Source: Ignavibacteria bacterium
GTDB taxonomy: Bacteria; Bacteroidota; Ignavibacteria; Kapaibacteriales; UBA961
DNA length: 50,738 nucleotides
Direction of reading: 5' to 3'
NCBI GenBank assembly: GCA_947491315.1
Contig: CANLII010000016.1
Span: 1 to 50,738 of the forward strand
The position numbers and the translations under genes are program-made. The first letter of the stretch is position 1. Every line of letters starts with the position of its first letter. Below, in pieces: positions 17,534 to 27,098 of this stretch. The notes beneath the pieces were generated by a model, which did no database searches, had not been told where the DNA came from, and saw nothing but the letters and a program-made list of their open reading frames with translations.

Positions 17534-18786
17534 TCAATACCGATGATATCTCGAAGAATGATGTCCGTCATTCCCCTTCTTGATTCAATATATTCCAGAG
17601 ATTGCTCTCCCGCTTTCTGCATTGCTCCCGCGCAAATTGCATTCATCCATGCGAGTGCATCCTGACTATTCCTGATGATTTCCAAAGCTTCCATTTCATG
17701 CAATGTCACTGCATCCGGAGAGCGCTCAATGAAGGGTCCGCATGCAAGTGGCAAACCATAACCTGCTGGTTCGGCACAACTATGAACTCCTGCACCAAAT
17801 CCGCCTCCGATATATGCCGCATTCGCAATGGAATAGATAGCAAGTAATTTTCCGATAGAATCTATGATGATATGCTGATCTTCAATCAATTCCACCTCAC
17901 TTTGAAGCAAGCTGTTTGGTAGTAATTCTTTTAATCTGGCACAATGTTCCTGGGTTGGTTCATGAGGAACAATGATCAATCGAATGGGTGTCTGCATGAA
18001 TTTCAAAGCTTCGATGAATATCCGCTCATCCTCTTCCCATGAGCTTCCAATGACAATACAAGGAATGGAAGAATCAAACAAACCAGGGAGAAATTTCCGA
18101 ATGATACCCGGACTTTGTTTCATTTCAGATACAAGTGAATAAATTCTATCAATTCTTGTATCATTTCCGGAATGAATCGGAATGGAAATGTTTAATTGTT
18201 TGAATAATTGTGTTTCACTTTTACCAACAGTATATATTTCAGAAAACAAACCAAGAATTGAACGCAAAATAGTTGGAATGAATTTCCAAATGACTGAACG
18301 AGGAAATGTTGCATTCACTGCATAACAAGGTATTGCTCTTTTTCTAGCTTCAATGAGATAATTCAACCATAATTCATATCGAATGAAGATGATGAGATCG
18401 GGATTGATGTTTTCTAAGAATCCATGTGCATTTGCTTTCGTATCAAGTGGAAGATAGATCACTCTATCTGCATATTCATAATACTTTCTAATGCGATATC
18501 CGGAAGGAGAAAAAAATGTCACAGTGATGTCATGATTCATATCATGCTTCTTCAAAGCTTCAATGATTGGACGCGCCTGTTCAAATTCACCGAGAGAAGA
18601 AGCATGTATCCATATTGACAAACTTACATTGTTATTGTTCCGACTTGTTTTTTGTTGAGCAATCTCTTGTTCTCGTTCTCGAAATTTCACAGAAGTAAAA
18701 AGTAGCATTGGTCTTGCAATTTTCAAAAAGAGAGACCATGCAGAACCTAGGAAAAGGAGGATTCCCGGAATGTTACCAGGAGCCAT
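17530..18786 (-). CDS. waaA: Kdo transferase (3-deoxy-D-manno-octulosonic acid transferase)
   Basis: WaaA adds Kdo from CMP-Kdo to lipid IVA at the inner membrane face. With the chosen start it has 418 residues: an N-terminal membrane anchor, then SIWIHASSLGEFEQARP with the catalytic-base Glu at about 67. It has FFSPSGYRIRKY, and the C-terminal GT-B motifs GGGFGAGVHSCAEPAGYG and PFIERSPDA. An ATG at 18786 is preceded 7 bases upstream by GGAGGG. Upstream ATG codons at 18792 and 18828 are in frame, but the former sits almost on the Shine-Dalgarno site. The start overlaps the 3' end of the plug-like gene by 14 bases. Confidence 0.93.
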   Translation of the reverse strand: MAPGNIPGILLFLGSAWSLFLKIARPMLLFTSVKFREREQEIAQQKTSRNNNNVSLSIWIHASSLGEFEQARPIIEALKKHDMNHDITVTFFSPSGYRIRKYYEYADRVIYLPLDTKANAHGFLENINPDLIIFIRYELWLNYLIEARKRAIPCYAVNATFPRSVIWKFIPTILRSILGLFSEIYTVGKSETQLFKQLNISIPIHSGNDTRIDRIYSLVSEMKQSPGIIRKFLPGLFDSSIPCIVIGSSWEEDERIFIEALKFMQTPIRLIIVPHEPTQEHCARLKELLPNSLLQSEVELIEDQHIIIDSIGKLLAIYSIANAAYIGGGFGAGVHSCAEPAGYGLPLACGPFIERSPDAVTLHEMEALEIIRNSQDALAWMNAICAGAMQKAGEQSLEYIESRRGMTDIILRDIIGID

Positions 18787-20119
18787 GGACATTCCCTCCG
18801 GCAACACCAACAATTGAATCAAAACCACCCATGCCGAATTCGCGATAATAGATGAGCGCTATAAATGGATGACCCCCTCTGGCAGTATTCCCTTCGAATT
18901 CTTCTGCAGTCAGGCGAATTGCCTTTCTCGTATCGGCATCAATCTCACCAGTCATATATAAGTAGCCATGGCGTCCGCGTGGCACCCATTGTCTCAAGCG
19001 ATATAATAGCATTTCTTCATCCCACTTCATGAGCCAAGATGCATCGGGTGACCAATTATTAAATGAACCACTCACGAATACCTCATGCTCTGCTAGTCTA
19101 TTTTGTGGATTGAGAAGAAATTCCAATTGCACATAGTCTTTGTCTCCCCAACCGATAAATCGTGTATTCATTACTCCACCATCCGATCTTTCGATGAATG
19201 ATCCATTCCGCCACAGATCAGGAGTCCACATGCGAAGTGGAGCATTAGATCGAGGATACAATGAATAATCACCAAGATTCAAAACTCTATATTCATTTTC
19301 CGCGGGAATTCGTTCCATTCTGAATCGCCGACCCGTCATGCCAAAACCCGTAATCATTGTCTGAAGAGGATATGCATGATTGAGTTCATTCAATGACTCA
19401 TATGAAGATTGTTCCGATACGATGAAAGGCTCATCATATCTATTGAGTCTATAAAAAACCGCTGTATTCAATTGTCCATCATTCAGCATTTCGGTGGATC
19501 TTGCATGAGCTTCAATTGTATATGCACCTGAAGTGAATATGGTATTTTTAGGAGAATAAAAATCTCCATATGCATCAAATCGCGTTTCAACTCGGGGATC
19601 CACGACAAAAAATTTGGCGATTGCAATCGGCTGACTTGGGTCATCATAGAGGTAAAACTTCGCTTTCCAATTTCCCCCGAAATTGAATTTCACCTGTTCA
19701 TTCGGAACTTTTAATGTACCGGTATAGGAATACCAAATGGATGCAGGAGGAGCCATTTGCCAATCAATAGAACTTGTTCGAAGAAGCGCGGGATCATTCA
19801 AAAAGCTATTTTCATGTTCGGTCCAATCTGCATTGCAATGCGAAAAAACAACGAACATTTGTGGAGGTGTGCGAGATTGAATATCGAGTTCAATCGTGAC
19901 ATGCGGGAAATTATATGAAACATTGGGTCTTCTCTGTTGCGTTGGTCTTGAACACAAGGCAATTGGAGGCATGGTTTCATCATCTCCACCATATACTCTC
20001 AAAAATTTTAACTGTGGCGGCATATTCTTTTGCATGGTTTCGTGCATATCATCATCAGATGCTTGAGCATGATAACCAAGCATGATTAAACACATGATAT
20101 GAGTGAATGCAAAGTACAT
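18773..20119 (-). CDS. T9SS plug-like protein (DUF5103)
   Basis: This 448-residue secreted protein has a short signal peptide (MYFAFTHIMCLIMLGYHAQA). Its layout matches the DUF5103 family, described as the plug that closes the SprA translocon channel of type IX secretion. It has an N-terminal beta-rich domain and a C-terminal Ig/CBM-like domain with EVFVSGSFNNWSPD and a basic, aromatic end to that strand set. The ATG at 20119 shares its first base with the TGA of the upstream DUF1207 gene (TGATG), indicating translational coupling; a TTG one codon earlier is less likely. Assignment rests on domain style, so I am moderately sure. Confidence 0.62.
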   Translation of the reverse strand: MYFAFTHIMCLIMLGYHAQASDDDMHETMQKNMPPQLKFLRVYGGDDETMPPIALCSRPTQQRRPNVSYNFPHVTIELDIQSRTPPQMFVVFSHCNADWTEHENSFLNDPALLRTSSIDWQMAPPASIWYSYTGTLKVPNEQVKFNFGGNWKAKFYLYDDPSQPIAIAKFFVVDPRVETRFDAYGDFYSPKNTIFTSGAYTIEAHARSTEMLNDGQLNTAVFYRLNRYDEPFIVSEQSSYESLNELNHAYPLQTMITGFGMTGRRFRMERIPAENEYRVLNLGDYSLYPRSNAPLRMWTPDLWRNGSFIERSDGGVMNTRFIGWGDKDYVQLEFLLNPQNRLAEHEVFVSGSFNNWSPDASWLMKWDEEMLLYRLRQWVPRGRHGYLYMTGEIDADTRKAIRLTAEEFEGNTARGGHPFIALIYYREFGMGGFDSIVGVAGGNVHGSW

Positions 20120-20919
20120 CAATATGCAATCCTGAATCCATAACCAAAATACTCTTCTCTCTCGGCATGATACATCCCATGTATCGATCTACCTGATGAA
20201 GCAATAAGACCGAACCAAATTCCGGTATTATCCTTCATGAGATATTTCACTCCACATTGAATGGAATGTGTGGGCAATATTATTCCTTGCACTTCGCTTA
20301 TCCGCATATCATAACCGGATTCAATGCTCAAATCATTCCCAATTGAATATCGCGTGTCGACACCAAGTTGAGGAACAATGCGACCGATATTTCTGGGTTG
20401 TGTTGACCAAATCCATGTAATGCCGGCATAGAGTCGTATATCACTGAGCTTCACATATCCAGAGACATCGGCAAATTCTCTGCTATAGACGAATGGTTTT
20501 CTTTCCGAGAAAACGCCTTGTGCATCAGCGGCTCCATCAACCAAATGGGTAGAAATATGCGCCAATCTCAATCGAGCACCGACTGGTATTTCACCAACAT
20601 TGCCATGGACGGAACCTTGCAAACCAAAAAAATAATCGGCGGTTTCAACGGGAAATTTAAAATTGCCTTCACTTCTCAATCTCGTGAGAATAAATGCATC
20701 TGCTCCAATGCCGGCTTTCCATCCAGATCCAATTTCGAATTGATTGAGATCAATTGTTTGACCAATATCAAGTCGTAGTCGATCCACATTCGGTTGATAG
20801 AATGAACCCACGCGAGCTTCAAGTGGATTTGCTATATAATGAGGATAGAATGAATCTTGAGCGCATACATTGATAAAATGCGTACATACAATCACTGACA
20901 AGAAAAAAAGGAAACGCAT
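20119..20919 (-). CDS. DUF1207-type outer-membrane beta-barrel protein
   Basis: The 266-residue product has a clear signal peptide (MRFLFFLSVIVCTHFINVCA). This makes the ATG at 20919 the best start; it falls one base after the stop of the HAD gene. The body alternates polar and hydrophobic residues as in a barrel. It contains NPLEARVGSFYQ, KAGIGADAFILTRL and RLRLAHISTHLVDG, which resemble the DUF1207 family. Function is unknown. It is part of a five-gene tightly packed minus-strand run with the plug-like protein and waaA. Confidence 0.6.
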   Translation of the reverse strand: MRFLFFLSVIVCTHFINVCAQDSFYPHYIANPLEARVGSFYQPNVDRLRLDIGQTIDLNQFEIGSGWKAGIGADAFILTRLRSEGNFKFPVETADYFFGLQGSVHGNVGEIPVGARLRLAHISTHLVDGAADAQGVFSERKPFVYSREFADVSGYVKLSDIRLYAGITWIWSTQPRNIGRIVPQLGVDTRYSIGNDLSIESGYDMRISEVQGIILPTHSIQCGVKYLMKDNTGIWFGLIASSGRSIHGMYHAEREEYFGYGFRIAY

Positions 20920-20920
20920 A

Positions 20921-21535
20921 TTAATTGGTAATAAGATTTTTGATTTCAATCAACCAATCGCGAGAAAGTGGATCAATGAGCTTTGTAGTAATTCCAAGGG
21001 ATTGCGCGATTCTGCAATTCACGGGAGTATCATCCAAGAACAAAATTTCATCGGGAGAACAACCTATTTTCGAGATCACATGATGAAATATTTCCGGATC
21101 GGGTTTTTTGAGATTCATTTCATATGAAAGAAACAAATGCTCAAAATATTCAAACAATGACTTGCATTCTTCACGAACATGATCATGATGAATTTCATTG
21201 ATATTACTCAAAAGTGCAATCGGAAGATATTGCGAAATTTCATGTATGAATGACATAGTATCCGGATATAAACCCAAGAGCATTGCATTCCAAGCATTGA
21301 TGATTTGCTCATCTGTGGCTTGAATGGAATATTCTTCGCCTAGTCTGGATATGAATTCTGATTTATTCAATATACCTGCATCAAATTCACCAAATATTGC
21401 TTCCGCATGTTCAAGAGAAAATGAGATTGGGCTTGCATTGATTGATTGGAGTGTATGAAGGGCAGAGTGTGTTCTTGCATGTTCGATATTATAGAGCACA
21501 CCTCCCAAATCGAAAAGAATCAAACGAAAATTCAT
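20921..21535 (-). CDS. HAD-superfamily hydrolase (YihX/epoxide-hydrolase-N-like subgroup)
   Basis: This 204-residue phosphatase-like protein has motif I LILFDLGGVLYNI near its start, with Gly replacing the second Asp as in the YihX/HAD-IA group. Motif II is LLSNIN, motif III LKKPDPEIF and motif IV ILFLDDTPVN. Its substrate is probably a small phosphorylated metabolite, not predictable. The ATG at 21535 is one base after the stop of the barrel gene, and I prefer it to in-frame ATGs further upstream because the HAD fold starts right there. Confidence 0.8.
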   Translation of the reverse strand: MNFRLILFDLGGVLYNIEHARTHSALHTLQSINASPISFSLEHAEAIFGEFDAGILNKSEFISRLGEEYSIQATDEQIINAWNAMLLGLYPDTMSFIHEISQYLPIALLSNINEIHHDHVREECKSLFEYFEHLFLSYEMNLKKPDPEIFHHVISKIGCSPDEILFLDDTPVNCRIAQSLGITTKLIDPLSRDWLIEIKNLITN

Positions 21536-21536
21536 A

Positions 21537-22319
21537 TTAGAATATGCCAATATATTCGATGCCTGCATATCGTAGAAAGCCATTTCCATTTGTTCTGCTT
21601 TCCAAGAGATCCCGTGCTTGAATGGAAAGATTAATACCTTTGAAAGGTGAGTATTTCACGGCACAATTCAATAAACCATTCTTATTCATGAATGTCGGAT
21701 CTTCATTCCATGTACCGGAATATTCCGTCGCGATTGTCACATTCTTATAGAATGACTGTTCGACTCCCACGAAAGCACCCGGTGTATTTGAATATGCCGA
21801 TGGCATGATTGGATAATTGATTCCACCATGCAATGACAATACACCCGCTTGCCATGTAATATTTTTTGATGCACTCACAAAAATACCAGGCGCATTGAAT
21901 TCAAATCTTCTTTTATTTTCCCAAGCACCTAGTCCTTGACTGTTTACTCCCAGCACTATAGCTGGTCTATTTTTCTTTTCGGAAAACAACCGTACTCGAA
22001 CATCAAAAAGCAATAATGGTTGCAGAATTGGATCTCCTTCACCCAAAAATGGCATTGCTGAATAGGAAAATCCAAGATTGACATTTTTTGTGAGACCATA
22101 ATTGACGTGAGTCAGGATTCCAGATTCCTGCATAATTATGCCGGAAACCCTATAGGCCTTTGGAGGTAATATTCTCGCAGTTGGCATATCAACTATCGAC
22201 AATCTGGGCATTTTTGCTTTGGAACCGGCACTTCCCTGACCCATAACAGGATACTGTTGACTCATAATGAGAATAGTCATCAGTATAATTAGCCGCAAAG
22301 AATTTTGGAACTGATTCAT
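21537..22319 (-). CDS. outer-membrane beta-barrel protein, unknown function
   Basis: A 260-residue protein with a signal peptide (MNQFQNSLRLIILMTILIMS..., cleaved near PVMGQ). It carries repeated amphipathic strands such as THVNYGLTKNVNLGFSYS and NVTIATEYSGTWNE, ending in an aromatic residue (Phe) as barrels do. The ATG at 22319 is chosen because it leads directly into the signal peptide and leaves a 94-base divergent promoter region before pta. It is the first gene of the run barrel-HAD-DUF1207-plug-waaA. Confidence 0.6.
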   Translation of the reverse strand: MNQFQNSLRLIILMTILIMSQQYPVMGQGSAGSKAKMPRLSIVDMPTARILPPKAYRVSGIIMQESGILTHVNYGLTKNVNLGFSYSAMPFLGEGDPILQPLLLFDVRVRLFSEKKNRPAIVLGVNSQGLGAWENKRRFEFNAPGIFVSASKNITWQAGVLSLHGGINYPIMPSAYSNTPGAFVGVEQSFYKNVTIATEYSGTWNEDPTFMNKNGLLNCAVKYSPFKGINLSIQARDLLESRTNGNGFLRYAGIEYIGIF

Positions 22320-22413
22320 CAAGCCCTTTTTTGCATTTTTGTACAGTTTCAATTGCATAATTAGCATATGCATACCTAAATTACAAAATGCCAAGCAATT
22401 ACTTAAAAAAGAG

Positions 22414-23394
22414 ATGAATCAAAGCACTGAAGAAGTTTTTTATGCGGGTCTTATTGAGAAGGCCAAATCTAGGCAAAAACGCATTGCCTTTGCAGATGCT
22501 TTGGACCACAGAGTACTTGAGGCCACAATAACTCTAGCCGATACATCCTGTATTACTCCCATATTGATTGGAAATACTGGTGAAATAGAACAATTCTCCC
22601 AAGAATACAAGATTGACATCAAGGGTATTGAGATTCGCGATCCCCAAAAACACTGTACAAAAGAGCATATAGAAGCTATCAAAGTCAAGCTGAAGACTAT
22701 TGATTCGGATCAAGATGCCATGGATATGCTTCAAAATCCTCTTTATTTTGCTGGAATAGAAACGCATTTAGGAATTGTGGATGGTACTGTTGCAGGAAAT
22801 ATTTCAACAACCGGTGAGGTGATACGAGCAGGCATAAAAACTGTTGGATTGGCATCAGGTGTAAAAACCGTCAGTAGTTTTTTCATCATGATTCTTCCTG
22901 AATCCATCCTATTTTATGCTGACGGAGCCGTTATTCCTTCTCCAACTGCCGAACAATTATGCGATATCGCCGGTATGACCGCATTGAATGCACGATCTAT
23001 CATGAATATGGAACCGCGTATTGCATTTCTTTCCTTTTCCACCAAAGGAAGTGCCGAACATCCGGATACCATTAAGGTTCGAGAGGCATTTGCATTGTTC
23101 ACCCAAATGTATCCCGATATTCTCGCAGATGGCGAATTACAAGTGGATGCCGCATTGATTCCATCAATAGCACAAAGGAAAGCACCTCATTCTCCAATTC
23201 AAGGACAAGCTAATGTTTTGATTTTCCCTGATTTGGATGCAGGTAATATTGCTTATAAAATAACCGAACGCTTAGCAAATGCTAAAGCAATCGGACCAAT
23301 CGTACAGGGTTTGCAAAAACCCTATTGCGATCTTTCAAGAGGTTGTTCCGTGCAAGATATCATCGATGTTTCTCTCATTTGTGCCATACTATAG
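22414..23394 (+). CDS. pta: phosphate acetyltransferase
   Basis: Pta interconverts acetyl-CoA and acetyl phosphate. The 326-residue length is that of the short, catalytic-domain form. Motifs include GTVAGNISTTGEVIRAG, SSFFIMILP, ADGAVIPSPTAEQLCDIA, FLSFSTKGSAEHP, KAPHSPIQGQANVLIFPDL and GCSVQDI. The start at 22414 is preferred over an upstream in-frame ATG at 22339, which would add an improbable 25-residue segment. No ackA lies beside it. Confidence 0.93.
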   Translation: MNQSTEEVFYAGLIEKAKSRQKRIAFADALDHRVLEATITLADTSCITPILIGNTGEIEQFSQEYKIDIKGIEIRDPQKHCTKEHIEAIKVKLKTIDSDQDAMDMLQNPLYFAGIETHLGIVDGTVAGNISTTGEVIRAGIKTVGLASGVKTVSSFFIMILPESILFYADGAVIPSPTAEQLCDIAGMTALNARSIMNMEPRIAFLSFSTKGSAEHPDTIKVREAFALFTQMYPDILADGELQVDAALIPSIAQRKAPHSPIQGQANVLIFPDLDAGNIAYKITERLANAKAIGPIVQGLQKPYCDLSRGCSVQDIIDVSLICAIL

Positions 23395-23445
23395 ATATTA
23401 TCCACAGGTATTGAGTTTATGGGGGATGACTAGGTTCAAAATTCT

Positions 23446-23453
23446 TATCTTTG
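23446..23453 (+). promoter_or_regulatory. candidate -7 box (TATCTTTG) of the T9SS cargo gene
   Basis: TATCTTTG fits TAnnTTTG and lies 55 bases before the preferred GTG start at 23508. Because it overlaps an in-frame TTG at 23451, it argues against that TTG as start codon. Confidence 0.35.
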
Positions 23454-23507
23454 CAATCAAATTCATCTGAAACATTCTTTTTTAATCCGAACCTTTTTGG
23501 CTTTTTT

Positions 23508-24272
23508 GTGCAAAAGTTGCCATTATTTTCAATAATTCTCATGTCCTTGCTATTTCCATTGAAATATGCTTTGGCAAGTGATGCTACTTTTACTCTTCCT
23601 GATACATCTCTCAGGCAGGGGATACGATGGAAATTGCCTGTTTTTTTGCAGTCGAATGGAACTGTCCTGCAGAAAATCTGTACCATTCGCATGGCAATAC
23701 CCAAAAAGCGCCTCATTCTTCATGATGCATTGACAGAGCCCGGCACATTATACACTTGCAAAAAAACAGACATCACATTTCTCTCCGATGGAGATGAATA
23801 TAAAGAGTATGCAATTACATGTCCCAATCCACTGTTGGACTCTTCTGGAATTGCTTTTTACTTGGATCTGGAGACTCTTGCAGGAATAGATTCGGCATTG
23901 AGTATCAAAGTATTGTCATTCAGCATAGGTGATTCAATACAAGACCTTGAACAAATAGGCGGAAGAATCACATTCAATGATCCTTTTGTTATTCAAGCGA
24001 GCACTGAAGGCATGGATATCAATTCACCTAATCCTTTTGCCTATACGACCTCTTTCAATTATTATGTTGGTAAACCCGGTGATGTTCAATTCTTCCTTTA
24101 TGGTTCGCAAGGGAAATTGATAAAAGAATTTCCTGTTGAGAGAAAAATTGCGGGGCGTCACTTATTCACATTGAATGTCGATAATCCAATGGATTTCTCT
24201 AGTGGTGTCTATATCATTCGCATGAAAACCGAACAGGGGTTGTATCACATGAGCATGGTGCATAAAAAATGA
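23508..24272 (+). CDS. secreted protein with T9SS type A sorting domain
   Basis: The GTG at 23508 gives a clean signal peptide (MQKLPLFSIILMSLLFPLKYALA). An earlier in-frame TTG would put 19 unlikely residues in front. Residues about 25-165 form a beta-sandwich reminiscent of cohesin-like domains, with several cysteines. The last ~85 residues match a type A C-terminal sorting domain: SPNPFAYTTSFNYYV, VQFFLYGSQGKLIKEF, then SSGVYIIRMKTEQG. Such proteins cross the outer membrane through T9SS and become surface-bound. The 254-residue protein overlaps the IgGFc-binding gene by ATGA. Confidence 0.75.
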   Translation: MQKLPLFSIILMSLLFPLKYALASDATFTLPDTSLRQGIRWKLPVFLQSNGTVLQKICTIRMAIPKKRLILHDALTEPGTLYTCKKTDITFLSDGDEYKEYAITCPNPLLDSSGIAFYLDLETLAGIDSALSIKVLSFSIGDSIQDLEQIGGRITFNDPFVIQASTEGMDINSPNPFAYTTSFNYYVGKPGDVQFFLYGSQGKLIKEFPVERKIAGRHLFTLNVDNPMDFSSGVYIIRMKTEQGLYHMSMVHKK

Positions 24273-26788
24273 GAAAAACCATGCTGCATATTAGTTGCAT
24301 TCTTTTGCTCCTACCTCTTTTTGCTCAAGGCATAATATATGCTCAGAAGCCGACAAAACTCATTTCGAAAACATCCGAGGGTACAGAGTTTTGGTTGTGT
24401 TTTCAAGAGAATTCTTGGCATCACTCCGCAAATCGTGTTGGTAAAATGAAATTGACCGATGCAAGAGGCGGCGATGTTTATATCGAGGATAGAAGTACTC
24501 CAAATTTTGAATTATTCATCAGTTCTGATGTCACGACCAAGATTCGCATTGAAATTGAAGGTATTCGGTATAAACTCGATACAACCGTTGTTGGTGGAAC
24601 CGTAAGAAGAATATCAATTCCCGCGGCGGCTGAAGTAACAGGAGATGGTACTTTACAGCCGAATGCAGTGCGCGTCACATCCAAATCACCTATTTCAGTC
24701 ACTTGCTTGAATGAAAGAGGAAGTTCCACCGACTCATATTTGGCATTACCTTCCACCGCATTGGGATTGGAATATTATGCAATGAGTTATCATTCAACAC
24801 CAACGAATGATTTGGTTTCTCATATGGCAATTATTGCAACCCAGGATAGTACATTTGTTTATGTCACGCCATCTGTGATGACATCCCGAAATAAGCCACC
24901 GAAAGTTGCATTCCCTGTCATTATGAACAAAGGTGATGTCTATCAAATTGCCGCATTGAATTATCAGCCAATGGGTAAAGCAATGAATGGAAGCGATACC
25001 TTGATTTTTCCTGATTTGACAGGCACAAGAATACAGGCATCAAAACCGGTTGCTGTTTTCAGTGGTCATCAATGTGCTGATGTCCCTTTGCGCGTTCCAT
25101 TTTGTAATTATCTCGTTGAGCAATTGCCACCAGTTCATAGTTGGGGGAAACATTTCATACTTGGTCAATTCGCAAAGAGATCCAGTTATGCGTATCGCGT
25201 GATTGCTTCAAAACCCAATACTAAGATTTTCGAAAATTCTGTATTCATCCGTGAATTGCAGTCCGGTGAGATGTATGAAAATTCCTCTGTAGGTTCCAAA
25301 AATATCATGCTCACCGCAAATGAGCCGGTTTTAGTAGCTCAGTTTTCACAGGGATTTCTCGGTGGTGCTGGACCGGTAGTTGGAAAAGTTTCAAGAGTAC
25401 GAGGTGATTCAATCGGTGATCCCATGATGCTTATTGTGAGTCCCACTCAGCAATTTCTCACTGAATATCGATTTGCCACACCCAAGACTAGTTATACAAA
25501 TTGGAAGCATTTCGTGAATATCATTGTGCCATCTGCTTCGGTTGAATCCTTGCGCTTCAATGGAAGAGTAATTGACACAATGAAATACTCACCGGAATTC
25601 GTTGGATTAAGTAATTATGTGGCCATCAAAATGGATGTTCCATTCGGTGTGCATACTATGAAAGCAGATAAACCATTCGGATTATATTCCTATGGATTTG
25701 CAACAAATGATGCGTATGGCAATATGATTGGGCAAGGTTTTGAAGTTTTGCAAGAAATTGTTGACACTCTTCCACCTTCTTTTGAAAGACGCAATCTTGA
25801 AAATTCGATTAATGTTGTGATTCGTGATGAACGCTCTGAGGATAAGGGATTGGAAAGTGTTAGAGTACTTTCAACTCAAGGATTATTGGCAATTGAGAAA
25901 GGTGTTGTTATCACCGAAGCCATAATCATGAAAGGTATACCGCAGTATACACTCTCCATCAAACCGGCAGCGGGTATTACGAAAGGGATGATGGAAATAG
26001 AGGCAAAAGATATTGCCGGAAATGTTTCTACATTCATTTTGCAATATGAGGGTACAATTTTTCAATCAAGAGTCGAACAAAAACCAGTAATAATACCTGA
26101 AAAGAACGATTGGGAATGGGGAGCTTATGCGATTGCAAGCGCGCAATTTCACGATGTGAATGCACCGAGGACAATTGCAATGATTACTTCACCGAGTGGC
26201 TTCCAAGCTGAAAGTAACTCACCATTGGGACTTGGTCTGCATGTGGGCTCAGGAGGCATTTCAAATTTCAAAACAATGTTACGCATGGAATATTTGCCAT
26301 ATTCCGTCATGCTGCGAGGTCAAGACACAAATTCCGTTCAAGTATATGATAGTTTGATCAATAATTATGTACCATTCAGAGAATCAACAGTTCTGCAAGC
26401 AGATCTCCCTACCATTGCCATTTCCGGTGGTTTTCGTTGGGACATGCACGAATTGCTCTATCTTTTTGCGATGGGTCAAGCATCGTTCATTCCCAATAAA
26501 AATGCAAATGCATTTCGACAAATTGACTCTCCTCTTTCTTTTTCATATGTTGAAACAGGAACAAGAGAATTACCACTTGGTAAAAGAACGCTCGATGAAA
26601 TTTCTTCCATTTGGTTTTCTGCCAATATAGGAATCGGACTTCAAAAGCAGGTTTCGCAAACGCTTACATTATTTGGCGAAGCACAGTATCAAAGAGTCTT
26701 GAATTCAATTGTGAGTCAAGTCAATAATTCCGCAACTTGGAATTTTTCTTCTTTACGATGTAATCTCGGCATCAAAAGTACATTTTAA
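24269..26788 (+). CDS. IgGFc-binding domain protein with C-terminal beta-barrel-like region
   Basis: The 839-residue protein has a signal peptide (MRKTMLHISCILLLLPLFAQG). Residues about 30-480 match the IgGFc_binding family: GTEFWLCFQENSW, then VTCLNERGSSTDSYLALP, then KPVAVFSGHQCADVP and EQLPPVHSWGKHF. A beta-rich middle follows. Residues about 620-839 look like outer-membrane barrel strands, ending in an amphipathic strand with terminal Phe (NLGIKSTF). No T9SS sorting domain is seen at its end. It is coupled by a 4-base overlap to a T9SS-sorted protein. The surface role is inferred; Ig binding in this organism is not implied. Confidence 0.75.
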   Translation: MRKTMLHISCILLLLPLFAQGIIYAQKPTKLISKTSEGTEFWLCFQENSWHHSANRVGKMKLTDARGGDVYIEDRSTPNFELFISSDVTTKIRIEIEGIRYKLDTTVVGGTVRRISIPAAAEVTGDGTLQPNAVRVTSKSPISVTCLNERGSSTDSYLALPSTALGLEYYAMSYHSTPTNDLVSHMAIIATQDSTFVYVTPSVMTSRNKPPKVAFPVIMNKGDVYQIAALNYQPMGKAMNGSDTLIFPDLTGTRIQASKPVAVFSGHQCADVPLRVPFCNYLVEQLPPVHSWGKHFILGQFAKRSSYAYRVIASKPNTKIFENSVFIRELQSGEMYENSSVGSKNIMLTANEPVLVAQFSQGFLGGAGPVVGKVSRVRGDSIGDPMMLIVSPTQQFLTEYRFATPKTSYTNWKHFVNIIVPSASVESLRFNGRVIDTMKYSPEFVGLSNYVAIKMDVPFGVHTMKADKPFGLYSYGFATNDAYGNMIGQGFEVLQEIVDTLPPSFERRNLENSINVVIRDERSEDKGLESVRVLSTQGLLAIEKGVVITEAIIMKGIPQYTLSIKPAAGITKGMMEIEAKDIAGNVSTFILQYEGTIFQSRVEQKPVIIPEKNDWEWGAYAIASAQFHDVNAPRTIAMITSPSGFQAESNSPLGLGLHVGSGGISNFKTMLRMEYLPYSVMLRGQDTNSVQVYDSLINNYVPFRESTVLQADLPTIAISGGFRWDMHELLYLFAMGQASFIPNKNANAFRQIDSPLSFSYVETGTRELPLGKRTLDEISSIWFSANIGIGLQKQVSQTLTLFGEAQYQRVLNSIVSQVNNSATWNFSSLRCNLGIKSTF

Positions 26789-26798
26789 GGTAATCACT

Positions 26799-27098
26799 AT
26801 GAGCTATGGACTAATCACTCCAGAACAATTGCGCCTCAGACTTGATATTGGGGAAACTCCCGTGATGATTGATGTGAGACAACCCGAAGAACATCAGGAA
26901 ATTCATATCCCGAATTCAATTCTCATTCCTTTGGATACACTTCCTTCCCGCATTGAAGAATTGGAACATTTCAAGGAGCATGAGATAATTCTTTACTGCA
27001 GAAGTGGTGGAAGAAGTGGAAAAGCATGCGAGTATCTCTATGCACGCGGATTCAATGTAGTGAACTTGGTTGGTGGCATGCTTGAGTGGAAAGCCTAA
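26799..27098 (+). CDS. single-domain rhodanese
   Basis: A 99-residue sulfur-carrier domain has VMIDVRQPEEH and the active-site loop YCRSGGRSGKA with Cys67, then LVGGMLEW. It would form a persulfide and pass sulfur or act in redox signalling. It lies 10 bases after the IgGFc-binding gene. Its stop overlaps the next start (TAATG at 27096-27100), so it is coupled to a flavin reductase. Confidence 0.88.
   Translation: MSYGLITPEQLRLRLDIGETPVMIDVRQPEEHQEIHIPNSILIPLDTLPSRIEELEHFKEHEIILYCRSGGRSGKACEYLYARGFNVVNLVGGMLEWKA

Noticed and set aside
22339-22413. Longer pta N-terminus from ATG 22339
   Set aside because: It adds 25 residues (MYSFNCIISICIP...) atypical for Pta and would overlap the divergent gene's promoter region.
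23451-23507. TTG start for the T9SS cargo gene
   Set aside because: It places polar and Phe-rich residues ahead of a clean signal peptide that begins at GTG 23508, and it overlaps the candidate -7 box.
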